6,917 bases of DNA from Methylovulum sp. (GTDB taxonomy: Bacteria > Pseudomonadota > Gammaproteobacteria > Methylococcales > Methylomonadaceae), in contig JACXTQ010000271.1 of the NCBI GenBank assembly GCA_016919605.1, positions 1-6,917 of the forward strand, written 5' to 3'. The position numbers and the translations under genes are program-made. Below, piece by piece: positions 1-6,308 of this stretch (the first letter of the stretch is position 1; the number at the start of each line of letters is the position of its first letter). The notes below the pieces were generated by a model, which had not been told where the DNA came from, searched no databases, and was given only the letters and a program-made list of their open reading frames with translations.

Positions 1-660
1 GGGATGACCACCGCCGAGATCGGGCAATTGCAACAGACCCGACATTTGTCAGGCTTGCTGCATATCCGCTCGCCTATCGCCGGCGTGGTTCTGGAGCGTA
101 TGGTGGTGGCGGGGGCCCGGATTGATAACCTCAGCCCGCTGTATAGAATTGCCAATTTGGATGAATTATGGCTGGAGATTAATATTCCGCAGGAGCGTAT
201 CGGGCAGATCAAAATCGGCGATAACGTGTTGCTGGAAAAGCCCATTACCGAAAGCCAAGAGCTGGAACAACGCAAAGCCGCGCAAGCCATGCCGATTGCC
301 GCGCATATCACCTTATTGGGGCAAACGGTCAATCCAGAAAACCAGACGATTTTAGTCCGTGCCGTGATTAAAGGGGCCCAGGCCGACATTCGCCCCGGCC
401 AGCGCATCAACACACAAATCATCCAGCCGCATAGCCATCCGGCGTTTGTAGTACCGAATACGGCGATTGCCCAACAAGAAGGCAAAGCCTTTATCTTTGT
501 GCAAACGCCTGAAGGTTTTCGGGCCACCCCGATTAGCGTCATCGGCAAACAAGCAGAGGAAACCATTATCAACGGCGATTTTACGGGTGGCGAAACCATT
601 GCCATTAACGGCGCAGTCGCCCTTAAAGCCAATTGGTTAGGCTTGGGGAGCGGCGAATAA
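1..660 (+). CDS. RND efflux periplasmic adaptor subunit (membrane fusion protein), 5'-truncated
   Basis: This is the C-terminal ~219 residues of an HlyD/CusB/CzcB-type adaptor, the periplasmic protein that links an inner-membrane RND pump to an outer-membrane channel. The frame is open from base 1, so the true start lies upstream; the ATG at 4 is only an internal Met. The first part holds the second lipoyl/barrel-sandwich half, recognisable from IRSPIAGVVLERMV and a following G-A-x-I-D turn, then the beta-barrel entry LYRIANLDELWLEINIPQ. A second beta-barrel and membrane-proximal domain follow (IRPGQRINTQI, then FVVPNTAI, typical of the family). The stop TAA (658-660) overlaps the ATG of the pump gene by one base, so the two are translationally coupled in one operon. 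Family assignment is secure; the metal specificity cannot be read from this fragment. I see no His-rich or Met-rich N-terminal metal site because that part is outside the window. Confidence 0.93.
   Translation, partial: GMTTAEIGQLQQTRHLSGLLHIRSPIAGVVLERMVVAGARIDNLSPLYRIANLDELWLEINIPQERIGQIKIGDNVLLEKPITESQELEQRKAAQAMPIAAHITLLGQTVNPENQTILVRAVIKGAQADIRPGQRINTQIIQPHSHPAFVVPNTAIAQQEGKAFIFVQTPEGFRATPISVIGKQAEETIINGDFTGGETIAINGAVALKANWLGLGSGE
645..650 (+). promoter_or_regulatory. Ribosome binding site deciding the RND pump start
   Basis: GGGGAG lies inside the end of the adaptor gene and 9 nt before the ATG at 660. It supports that ATG over an in-frame TTG at 633, which would add nine residues of adaptor-overlapping sequence before the normal family N-terminus. 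Confidence 0.7.
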
Positions 661-3600
661 TGGGCCCATTAATCCGTTTTGCCTTAAGCCAGCGGCTATT
701 GATGATGATCTTGGTGCTGATGCTGGGCGGCGGTGGTTATTATGCCTTCCAGCAAATCCCCATTGACGCTTTCCCCGAAGTCTCGCCAACCCAAGTCAAA
801 ATCATCGTCAAAGCCCCCGGCATGACCCCCGAAGAGATAGAGGCGCGGATCACCGCGCCTATCGAAGTCGAGCTGTTGGGTATACCGCACCAGACTATGT
901 TGCGTTCAATTGCCAAATACGCCTTGACCGACATTACCGTCGATTTTACCGAAGGCACGGATATTTATTGGGCCCGCCAGCAAATCGCCGAACGCCTGAA
1001 CGGGATGTGGGGGACGTTGCCTGCCGATGTGCAGGGCGGCATCGCCCCAATGACCACGCCGCTGGGTGAGATGTTCATGTTCAGCATTGAAGGCGGCGAT
1101 TTGTCGCTGATGGAACGCCGCGACCTGCTCGATTGGGTGATCCGCCCTGCTTTACGCACCGTGCCAGGGGTGGCGGATGTCAATTCGTTGGGCGGTATGG
1201 TTAGAAGCTTTGAAGTGATTCCTGACAACACCCGTTTGTCCGCACGCGGTATCGGCATGGATAAGCTGATTGCAACCTTAAAAACCAACAACCGCAACGA
1301 TGGTGCGGGGCGCTTGAGCGATGGCGAAGAAGCCCTGATTGTCCGTGCCGAAGGCCGTTTAAAAACGCTGGATGATGTGCGTGGCTTGGTGGTGGACAGC
1401 AAAAACGGTATTTCCGTGAGGGTTGGCGATATTGCCGAAGTCAAAATAGGCGCTTTAACCCGTTATGGCGCGGTCAGCAAAAATGGCGCAGGCGAAGCCG
1501 TGACCGGCTTAGTGCTAAGCTTGCGGGGGGCGAATGCCCGACAAACCATTGTCGGCATTGAAGCCAAACTTGCGCAAATCAGCAAAAGCTTCCCCAAAGG
1601 CGTGGAGGTGAACGTGTTTTACAACCGGGGCCATTTGGTCGATAAGGCGGTGGACACGGTGCTGCACGCCTTGTTGGAAGCGATTGTGCTGGTGGTGGTG
1701 TTGCTGTTGCTGTTCTTGGGTAACTTGCGGGCCGCCATCGTGGTCGCCTTGGCCTTGCCCTTGGCCGCCTTGTTCACGTTTATCTTGATGCACTATATGG
1801 GCATGTCCGCCAACTTGATGAGCTTGGGCGGGCTGGCGATAGCCATCGGGATGCTGGTCGATGCCGCCGTGGTCGTCACCGAAAACCTTATCACCCACTT
1901 GGCACATACCCAAACCGCCCAACGCCTGCCGCGCCTGCATGTCATCTACCGGGCCACCCGCGAAGTCGCCGCCTCGGTCACTTCGGGCATTTTAATCATC
2001 ATTATCGTGTTTTTGCCGCTATTGACCCTGCAAGGGCTAGAAGGCAAACTGTTCACCCCAGTTGCCTTGACTATCGTGTTCGCCTTAAGCGGCTCGCTGA
2101 TTTTGTCACTGACGGTGATTCCGGTGATCGCTTCGTATTTGCTCAAAGAAGTCTCCCATGAAGAGCCGTGGTTGCCGCGCAAGTTACAGGCCTTGTATAA
2201 GCCTAGCTTAGCGTGGTGTCTGGACAATAATAAAACCGTCTTTATCGGTGCGGGCGGCCTATTGGCGGCCACTGTCGTGGTGTTCAGCCAAATCGGCAGT
2301 ACGTTTATGCCGACGATGGACGAAGGCGACATTATTGTGCAACTGGAGAAACTGCCGTCCATCACCTTAGCGCAATCGGTGATGCTGGACGGGCAGGTGC
2401 AAAAAAACCTGCTCAAAAATATCCCCGAAATTGACACCGTGGTGTCACGGGTAGGCTCTGACGAGCTGGGCCTAGACCCGATGGGCTTAAACGAAACCGA
2501 CACCTTTTTGGTGTTGAAGCCAAAAGACCAATGGCATACCCGCGATAAAGACCATTTGATTGAAGACATCCGCAAAGTCATGGAGCAAACCCCTGGCATT
2601 GCCTTTGGCTTTACCCAACCGATAGAAATGCGCGTCTCGGAAATGCTCACCGGCACGCGTGGCGATGTCGCAGTCAAACTGTTCGGCCCGGATTTGCAGG
2701 TGCTAAACGAAAAAGCGGCGGCCATTGCCGAGGTGCTCAAACATATCCAAGGTTCCAGTGACGTGTTCGCCAAGCAAAACGAGGGGATGCAGTTTTTGCA
2801 ACTGACCATCAACAAAGCCGCCGCTGGCCGCTTGGGGCTAGACAGTGACAGCATCGAAACCCTGCTCCGTGCGCAAATCGAAGGGCTTAACCTAGGCATT
2901 ATCCAAGAAGGCATCAAACGCACCCCGTTGATCTTGCGCGGCAACAGCAACACCGCCAACTTCGACAATTTGCAAATCACCCTGCCCGATGGCAGCCACG
3001 TTCCTGTCACCGAAGTGGCGGCCTTGCAAAAAGTTGAGGGCGTGGTGGCGATAGGCCGCGAACACGGGCAACGCTTTACGGTCGTGCGCAGCAATGTCCA
3101 AAACCGCGATTTAGTCGGCTTTGTCGAAGAGGCCCGCAAAGCCGTCGCCGACCAAGTGCCATTACCGATAGGCTATACCCTAGAATTCGGTGGCCAATTC
3201 GAGAACCAGCAACGCGCCGCCGCCACGTTGTCGGTGGTGGTGCCGGTATCGTTGGGACTGATTTTCCTGTTGCTGTTCTCTACCTTCGGCTCGGTACGCC
3301 AAGCTACCTTGGTGCTGTCGAACATCCCCTTGGCGATGGTCGGCGGCGTGTTCGCCTTGTGGCTATCGGGCGAATATCTCTCCGTACCGGCCTCGGTCGG
3401 CTTTATCGCCTTGCTAGGTATCGCGGTGCTCAACGGCGTGGTGATGGTCAGTTATTTTAACCAACTTCTGGCAACGGGTATGGCGATTGGCAAAGTCGTC
3501 ATCATCGGCTCTTCCCGCCGTCTACGTCCGGTACTAATGACCGCCAGCATCGCCGCCTTCGGCCTTATTCCCTTACTGTTCGCCACCGGCCCCGGTTCCG

Positions 3601-3716
3601 AAATCCAACGGCCTTTAGCAATCGTGGTTATTGGCGGGCTGGTGTCTTCAACCTTTTTGACACTGTTTCTGCTGCCTATCTTATTTAAGCTGTTTGGGCA
3701 GGGGAAAGAGGCTTAA
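660..3716 (+). CDS. Heavy-metal efflux RND transporter permease (CzcA/CusA superfamily)
   Basis: This is a complete 1018-aa inner-membrane proton/metal antiporter, the normal length for the HME-RND family (COG3696). The N-terminus has the family pattern: a short cytoplasmic stretch, TM1 (about 12-29), then IPIDAFPEVSPTQV and a porter domain with T-x-P-I-E. TM2-6 lie at about 335-495, TM7 at about 524-545 before MPTMDEGDI (about 550-558), a second porter domain follows, and TM8-12 run from about 853 to 1010. In TM4 the acidic residues D401 and E408 match the conserved CzcA proton-relay pair, but the first Asp of the CzcA D-F-G motif is Ala (A395-I396-G397). The periplasmic segment QPIEMRVSEMLTG (about 653) reads like CzcA rather than CusA, and I could not place the three-Met copper/silver cluster of CusA, so Cu/Ag specificity is not supported. 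The substrate stays open. Start chosen from the GGGGAG site and the one-base overlap with the adaptor stop. The outer-membrane partner is not in the window. Confidence 0.95.
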   Translation: MGPLIRFALSQRLLMMILVLMLGGGGYYAFQQIPIDAFPEVSPTQVKIIVKAPGMTPEEIEARITAPIEVELLGIPHQTMLRSIAKYALTDITVDFTEGTDIYWARQQIAERLNGMWGTLPADVQGGIAPMTTPLGEMFMFSIEGGDLSLMERRDLLDWVIRPALRTVPGVADVNSLGGMVRSFEVIPDNTRLSARGIGMDKLIATLKTNNRNDGAGRLSDGEEALIVRAEGRLKTLDDVRGLVVDSKNGISVRVGDIAEVKIGALTRYGAVSKNGAGEAVTGLVLSLRGANARQTIVGIEAKLAQISKSFPKGVEVNVFYNRGHLVDKAVDTVLHALLEAIVLVVVLLLLFLGNLRAAIVVALALPLAALFTFILMHYMGMSANLMSLGGLAIAIGMLVDAAVVVTENLITHLAHTQTAQRLPRLHVIYRATREVAASVTSGILIIIIVFLPLLTLQGLEGKLFTPVALTIVFALSGSLILSLTVIPVIASYLLKEVSHEEPWLPRKLQALYKPSLAWCLDNNKTVFIGAGGLLAATVVVFSQIGSTFMPTMDEGDIIVQLEKLPSITLAQSVMLDGQVQKNLLKNIPEIDTVVSRVGSDELGLDPMGLNETDTFLVLKPKDQWHTRDKDHLIEDIRKVMEQTPGIAFGFTQPIEMRVSEMLTGTRGDVAVKLFGPDLQVLNEKAAAIAEVLKHIQGSSDVFAKQNEGMQFLQLTINKAAAGRLGLDSDSIETLLRAQIEGLNLGIIQEGIKRTPLILRGNSNTANFDNLQITLPDGSHVPVTEVAALQKVEGVVAIGREHGQRFTVVRSNVQNRDLVGFVEEARKAVADQVPLPIGYTLEFGGQFENQQRAAATLSVVVPVSLGLIFLLLFSTFGSVRQATLVLSNIPLAMVGGVFALWLSGEYLSVPASVGFIALLGIAVLNGVVMVSYFNQLLATGMAIGKVVIIGSSRRLRPVLMTASIAAFGLIPLLFATGPGSEIQRPLAIVVIGGLVSSTFLTLFLLPILFKLFGQGKEA

Positions 3717-3729
3717 AGTCCGCCGCCCT

Positions 3730-3760
3730 TGTAGAGACGTTGCACGGCAACGTCTCTACA
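3730..3760. repeat. Perfect palindromic intergenic repeat (14-bp arms, 3-nt loop)
   Basis: The left arm TGTAGAGACGTTGC (3730-3743) is the exact reverse complement of 3747-3760, with ACG between. It starts 13 nt after the pump stop codon and ends 48 nt before the DUF3240 start. There is no T-run after it, so it is not a classical intrinsic terminator, although such a hairpin could shield the upstream mRNA 3' end or reduce read-through. From memory, near-identical GTAGAGACGTTGC palindromes occur in many copies in cyanobacterial genomes and in some other bacteria, which would make this a dispersed REP/MITE-like element; that recollection is not verified here. Confidence 0.85.
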
Positions 3761-3796
3761 GCCACCCTCACACCCGACATAAAAATCATCTAACGA

Positions 3797-3800
3797 CAGG
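3797..3800 (+). promoter_or_regulatory. Ribosome binding site deciding the DUF3240 start
   Basis: CAGG sits 8 nt before the ATG at 3809 but only 2 nt before an in-frame ATG at 3803. The spacing favours the second ATG. Confidence 0.55.
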
Positions 3801-3808
3801 TAATGACC

Positions 3809-4117
3809 ATGACCCAACATCAAGAATATCTGCTAACCCTAAACGTTCCGCCTAGCCTTGAAGAAAGCGTAGTGGATAGTCTTTTGCTGTTAGAATCCGA
3901 ACATGGGTTCAGCAGCTTCCCCATCAACGCCCATCACCACGAAAACAAAGGCCTCTCGCTCGCCGAACAAGTCAGCGGACGGCAGAAAAAAATCCGTTTC
4001 CAAATGTACGTCAACGCCGAAGGGCTGGCTGAGTTATTGACGCGCTTAAAGCAAGACTTTGCTGGTGCTGGCGTGCATTACTGGGTTTTGCCCGTGATTG
4101 AACGCGGGGAGATTTAA
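3809..4117 (+). CDS. DUF3240 family protein, PII-like companion of metal RND pumps
   Basis: This 102-aa soluble protein matches the DUF3240 family (Pfam PF11582). It shows a beta-strand start YLLTLNVPPSLEE, an acidic helix, the F-S-S-F-P segment, the highly typical GLSLAEQVSGRQ, and a C-terminal HYWVLPVIERG. The pattern and length fit a ferredoxin-like/PII-like fold. A small His cluster (NAHHHEN, just before the GLSLAEQ motif) could bind metal, but this is inference. Members of the family are commonly encoded right after CzcA/CusA-type pumps, as here, 92 nt after the pump stop on the same strand, so it probably belongs to the same transcript with the palindrome lying between. A regulatory or metal-sensing role is a reasonable guess; no function is established from the sequence. 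An ATG at 3803 would add two residues but has poor ribosome-site spacing. Confidence 0.88.
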   Translation: MTQHQEYLLTLNVPPSLEESVVDSLLLLESEHGFSSFPINAHHHENKGLSLAEQVSGRQKKIRFQMYVNAEGLAELLTRLKQDFAGAGVHYWVLPVIERGEI

Positions 4118-4284
4118 AGAAGGGGAAAAAATTGTCACAATGTGCCAAAGATGTCGAGCCAATATCGCCTATAAAATGTTGCTAGGAGCGAATAAAGCGG
4201 TATAGTAAAAAAATATTGCCCATATAATACTTATAAAACAAATAATTATAATAAAAAACCCGCAAATGAACCGTGCCCATAGTA

Positions 4285-4301
4285 TTGGCAAGCATATTGC
4301 T
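4285..4301 (+). promoter_or_regulatory. Sigma-54 (RpoN) -24/-12 promoter match
   Basis: TTGGCAAGCATATTGCT fits the sigma-54 consensus YTGGCACGrNNNTTGCW at all but two specified positions: A for C at 4291 and C for R at 4293. The invariant GG (4287-4288) and GC (4299-4300) are separated by exactly 10 nt. Transcription would begin at about 4312, giving a leader of roughly 150 nt before the pseudo-GTPase gene. Sigma-54 promoters need an AAA+ enhancer-binding protein acting from upstream; none is encoded in the window. The match is read directly, and activity is inferred. Confidence 0.62.
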
Positions 4302-4327
4302 CATATTGAGTAAAATCTTTATTTTTT

Positions 4328-4410
4328 AAAGTGGCAGCGGCAATCCTTAAAAAACTAAACATCAATAACGTATTGAGTCTTTGTTCGCTTTAAATCAGTG
4401 CCGTCACTTT
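4328..4410 (+). other. Possible structured 5' leader of the pseudo-GTPase mRNA
   Basis: AAAGTG (4328-4333) pairs with CACTTT (4405-4410), and CGGCA (4338-4342) pairs with TGCCG (4399-4403), giving an 11-bp helix broken by one asymmetric internal loop. Inside the closed loop is a perfect 6-bp hairpin, TCAATA (4362-4367) with TATTGA (4371-4376) and loop ACG. The elements lie wholly in the leader predicted from the sigma-54 promoter. The region is AT-rich, so chance pairing is a real alternative. It matches no riboswitch class that I recognise. Confidence 0.3.
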
Positions 4411-4455
4411 CAAGAACATAACAACTATAGGCTTTCGGGAATTATTATCTATTAT

Positions 4456-4459
4456 GGAG
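4456..4459 (+). promoter_or_regulatory. Ribosome binding site deciding the pseudo-GTPase start
   Basis: GGAG lies 6 nt before the ATG at 4466. The earlier in-frame ATG at 4454 overlaps this site and has no ribosome site of its own, so 4466 is preferred. Confidence 0.75.
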
Positions 4460-4465
4460 TTTTCA

Positions 4466-5059
4466 ATGAATACCGTCTCTACCAAACACCGTCGGATTGC
4501 TAATGATATGTTAAAAATAGTCATGATAGGGCATGACGGTATGAGCGGGACAAACGCCATTACGGCGGTCAGCGAGGTGCTGGCCATCAATTCAATGACC
4601 TGCGCCACCGGGCAAGATACCTTACACCGCAAAGCCGGCATCGCCAACCTCGCTTACGGCGCTATTCATATTAACGGTACCGAAGTGCATCTTTACAGCA
4701 CACCCGCACAACAACAGTTTGATTTTATGGCTGAAGCCGTCATGAAAGGAGCCGATGGCATCATTATTATGATTGACGGCACCCATTCGCAAGCCCTAGC
4801 GGAAATTGATTATTTCCTTCACCGTTATCGGGCATACCTAAAAAAACACCCCGCCCTTATCGCAATTAACCAAAATGCCAGTGCCCATCATGTGCCTGAA
4901 TACCACGAGCATATCCGCAAACATGGCTTTTTGGACCCGATCATAACGGTCGATGTCCGCGAAAAAACCCAAGCACGTGCCATGTTTGAAAAGCTATACC
5001 ATAACATTAAACAAACCATCACCGTACAACATGAGGGTTTGACCAGAAAATTCGCCTGA
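4466..5059 (+). CDS. MglA-like/COG2229 small GTPase-fold protein with degenerate G motifs
   Basis: This 197-aa cytoplasmic protein has the overall layout of the bacterial COG2229 predicted GTPases (related to MglA). Strand 1 is LKIVMIG followed by a P-loop position, then YGAIHI, VHLYSTPAQQQFDFM (family form close to L-x-G-T-P-G-Q-E-R-F-x-F-M), GADGIIIMID, and LAEIDYFL. Nucleotide-binding residues are altered at every comparable motif. The P-loop GxxxxGKT reads G22-H-D-G-M-S-G-T29, lacking the catalytic-type Lys. The G2 Thr pair before YGAI is absent. T-P-G-Q is T79-P-A-Q82. N-K-x-D is N135-Q-N-A138. GTP binding in the normal way is therefore unlikely, and a scaffold or regulator role is inferred. 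The gene stands alone between a likely sigma-54 promoter with a long leader and an unrelated two-gene unit. The fold assignment is from pattern recognition. Confidence 0.72.
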   Translation: MNTVSTKHRRIANDMLKIVMIGHDGMSGTNAITAVSEVLAINSMTCATGQDTLHRKAGIANLAYGAIHINGTEVHLYSTPAQQQFDFMAEAVMKGADGIIIMIDGTHSQALAEIDYFLHRYRAYLKKHPALIAINQNASAHHVPEYHEHIRKHGFLDPIITVDVREKTQARAMFEKLYHNIKQTITVQHEGLTRKFA

Positions 5060-5104
5060 CCCAAGGCCGTTCGCCTTTAAATCACCTTGCCGCGCCTATT
5101 TCTG

Positions 5105-5110
5105 TACAAT
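5105..5110 (+). promoter_or_regulatory. Possible sigma-70 -10 element for the two-gene unit
   Basis: TACAAT is one base from the TATAAT consensus and lies 32 nt before the GTG start at 5143. The best -35 at 17-nt spacing, TCACCT (5082-5087), is poor; TTGCCG (5087-5092) is better but only 12 nt away. The assignment is tentative. Confidence 0.3.
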
Positions 5111-5142
5111 AGCCACTTTATTGGCTTTTATCTCTTGCTTGC

Positions 5143-5673
5143 GTGATTATCCGAATTTTCTTGTTGCTGATGGCCTTCGCGGTAGCGGCCTTTATCTCAA
5201 GCGACGTGCTGCTGAGATTGGGCTTGCCTTGGTTGCCGGAATTTATCACCCAACTGGGCCTGTTCATCCTATTAGGTGGCTCTGGCCTGCTGATCCTCAG
5301 CGGCTTGGTATTGCTTGGCAAGCGCGTCGGCGTGTCGATAAGCGAGTATTTTTCCGCACCGCAAACCCAATTGCGTAAACTGTGGTTTACCCAGAACCAA
5401 CAGCTCAACCTCAGCCAACGGTTCCGGCTACAACAGCTCAAACTGTATCTTAATTACGAAACCCAACGCCGCCGCCTGCTCAACGCCGATAACCAAAGGC
5501 AATTACGCGCCCTAGCCAAAACTATCAATAAACAATTGCGCCCGCTCAAAAAACGCGTGCCGAAAACGACTTACCAACAATGGCGGCATGAATTAAGCGT
5601 CGGCCTGCAACAGCAAGACAGCTTGGCTTTACTGACCTTACAACAAAAAATAGCGACCTGGACACCGACATGA
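5143..5673 (+). CDS. Unrecognised membrane protein with two N-terminal helices and basic cytoplasmic tail
   Basis: This is a 176-aa protein of no family I recognise. Two hydrophobic segments, about residues 2-22 and 38-59, are separated by a short loop containing GLPWLPEF, forming a membrane hairpin. The remaining ~115 residues are hydrophilic, rich in Gln, Leu, Arg and Lys, and predicted helical (a run of heptad-like L/Q/R from about 85 to 172), with a strong positive charge near RPLKKRVPK (133-141). The positive residues after the second helix suggest that both ends are cytoplasmic. The start is the GTG at 5143; the later ATG at 5170 would cut the first helix in half. No good ribosome site is visible for either. 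The stop overlaps the next gene's ATG by four bases (ATGA), which implies coupled translation and a shared function with the downstream coiled-coil protein. The role is unknown. Confidence 0.72.
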   Translation: MIIRIFLLLMAFAVAAFISSDVLLRLGLPWLPEFITQLGLFILLGGSGLLILSGLVLLGKRVGVSISEYFSAPQTQLRKLWFTQNQQLNLSQRFRLQQLKLYLNYETQRRRLLNADNQRQLRALAKTINKQLRPLKKRVPKTTYQQWRHELSVGLQQQDSLALLTLQQKIATWTPT

Positions 5674-6200
5674 AGCTATTAAACAACCCCTTTTTACGGC
5701 TGCTAAACATCTGGCATTCCCTAAAAAAAGCAGACCTTGACTGGCACACCGAGCATCACGGGCAACAGGCGCAACTACGGCATGCACACGCCCTAGCAGA
5801 ACAAGCCTTGGCAGCGGAACTGGCGAAAAGAACCGCCGAACTGACCCATGACATAGCCTTGCTAAAAACCCGCCAAGACACTGAGCTGGAGCTGTTAAAA
5901 ACCCGCTGCCAGCAAGACATTAAAGACTACCAACACTATTTGCGGTCATTGGAACAACTGAAACACGCCATCAAAGCCAGTTACCAGCATTTGCCGGAAG
6001 CGGTCGCCTTCACCATCCACCACCACGCCAAACAGCTATTAAACCAAATGTGGGAATGTAATGATTTCCAACAAAAAATGCACTATGAGCTACAATTGTT
6101 AACCTTCATGACCACCGTCCATGAAGAAGCCCAGCTACATAAAGAAGGCAAAGACCAAGGGTCGCTGCCGGAGAAAACTTTAAACTTACTCCAGCATTAG
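5670..6200 (+). CDS. Unrecognised soluble coiled-coil protein, coupled to the upstream membrane protein
   Basis: This 176-aa protein, of no family I recognise, is the same length as its upstream partner, probably by coincidence. A short amphipathic start (MKLLNNPFLRLLNIW) is followed by a long helix-forming region from about 30 to 105, rich in Ala, Leu, Glu, Gln and Lys, with strong coiled-coil character. Within it LLKTR occurs twice, at residues 64-68 and 75-79, an 11-residue repeat also visible in the DNA (5859-5873 and 5892-5906, 13 of 15 bases the same). The second half has a His cluster (IHHHAK, 116-121) and helical segments, ending in a polar tail. There is no signal peptide or membrane helix. 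It begins on the ATGA overlap with the upstream gene, so the two are probably made in linked amounts and may form a membrane-attached complex. A peripheral membrane or cell-envelope role is inferred. Confidence 0.74.
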   Translation: MKLLNNPFLRLLNIWHSLKKADLDWHTEHHGQQAQLRHAHALAEQALAAELAKRTAELTHDIALLKTRQDTELELLKTRCQQDIKDYQHYLRSLEQLKHAIKASYQHLPEAVAFTIHHHAKQLLNQMWECNDFQQKMHYELQLLTFMTTVHEEAQLHKEGKDQGSLPEKTLNLLQH

Positions 6201-6238
6201 GTGTTGTTGAGGTTTTGGGGCAGGTGGAGGGTATATCA

Positions 6239-6284
6239 GTCCTGAAAGCGGAAAGGCTGTGGTGCAGGACGCTGCAACCCGCTT
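6239..6284. repeat. Intergenic inverted repeats with mutually exclusive pairings
   Basis: The ~108-bp gap between the convergent genes contains AAGCGG (6246-6251) matched by CCGCTT (6279-6284), enclosing the hairpin TGCAG (6263-6267)/CTGCA (6272-6276). GTCCTG (6239-6244) can instead pair with CAGGAC (6265-6270), which would break the inner hairpin. No T-run follows on either strand, so this is a weak terminator candidate for the convergent transcripts. It may be chance or a short intergenic element. Confidence 0.3.
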
Positions 6285-6308
6285 AAAGATAAAGCGCCGT
6301 GAGATTGT

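Larger units (their letters stand above)
4118..4453. other. AT-rich intergenic region with regulatory content
   Basis: This stretch has no convincing coding frame. The AT content peaks at about 4200-4260, which is typical of bendable DNA between an activator site and a sigma-54 promoter, but I find no clear IHF consensus. An 11-bp palindrome ATTGTCACAAT (4131-4141) about 145 bp upstream of the -24 element is a weak candidate activator site. The sigma-54 promoter match and the leader fold are listed separately. I see no strong rho-independent terminator after the DUF3240 gene. Confidence 0.6.

Noticed and set aside
633..662. TTG start for the RND pump, nine codons before the ATG at 660
   Set aside because: The added residues lie within the adaptor gene and do not fit the family N-terminus; the ATG at 660 has GGGGAG at good spacing.
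1946..3139. 397-codon open frame on the minus strand inside the pump gene
   Set aside because: Low-complexity Ser/Thr/Pro-rich translation antisense to a clearly conserved RND gene; a shadow frame.
4216..4228. TTGCCC and TATAAT boxes in the AT-rich gap
   Set aside because: They are almost adjacent (TTGCCC 4216-4221, TATAAT 4223-4228), so they cannot form one sigma-70 promoter, and no -35 lies 17 nt before the TATAAT.
4331..4348. Second sigma-54-like TGGCA at 4332
   Set aside because: There is no GC at the -12 position with 10-nt spacing.
4454..4465. ATG at 4454 as start of the pseudo-GTPase
   Set aside because: It overlaps the GGAG ribosome site that serves the ATG at 4466.
5063..5077. AAGGC/GCCTT hairpin after the pseudo-GTPase as a terminator
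   Set aside because: Only a 5-bp stem and no U-tract; too weak to call.
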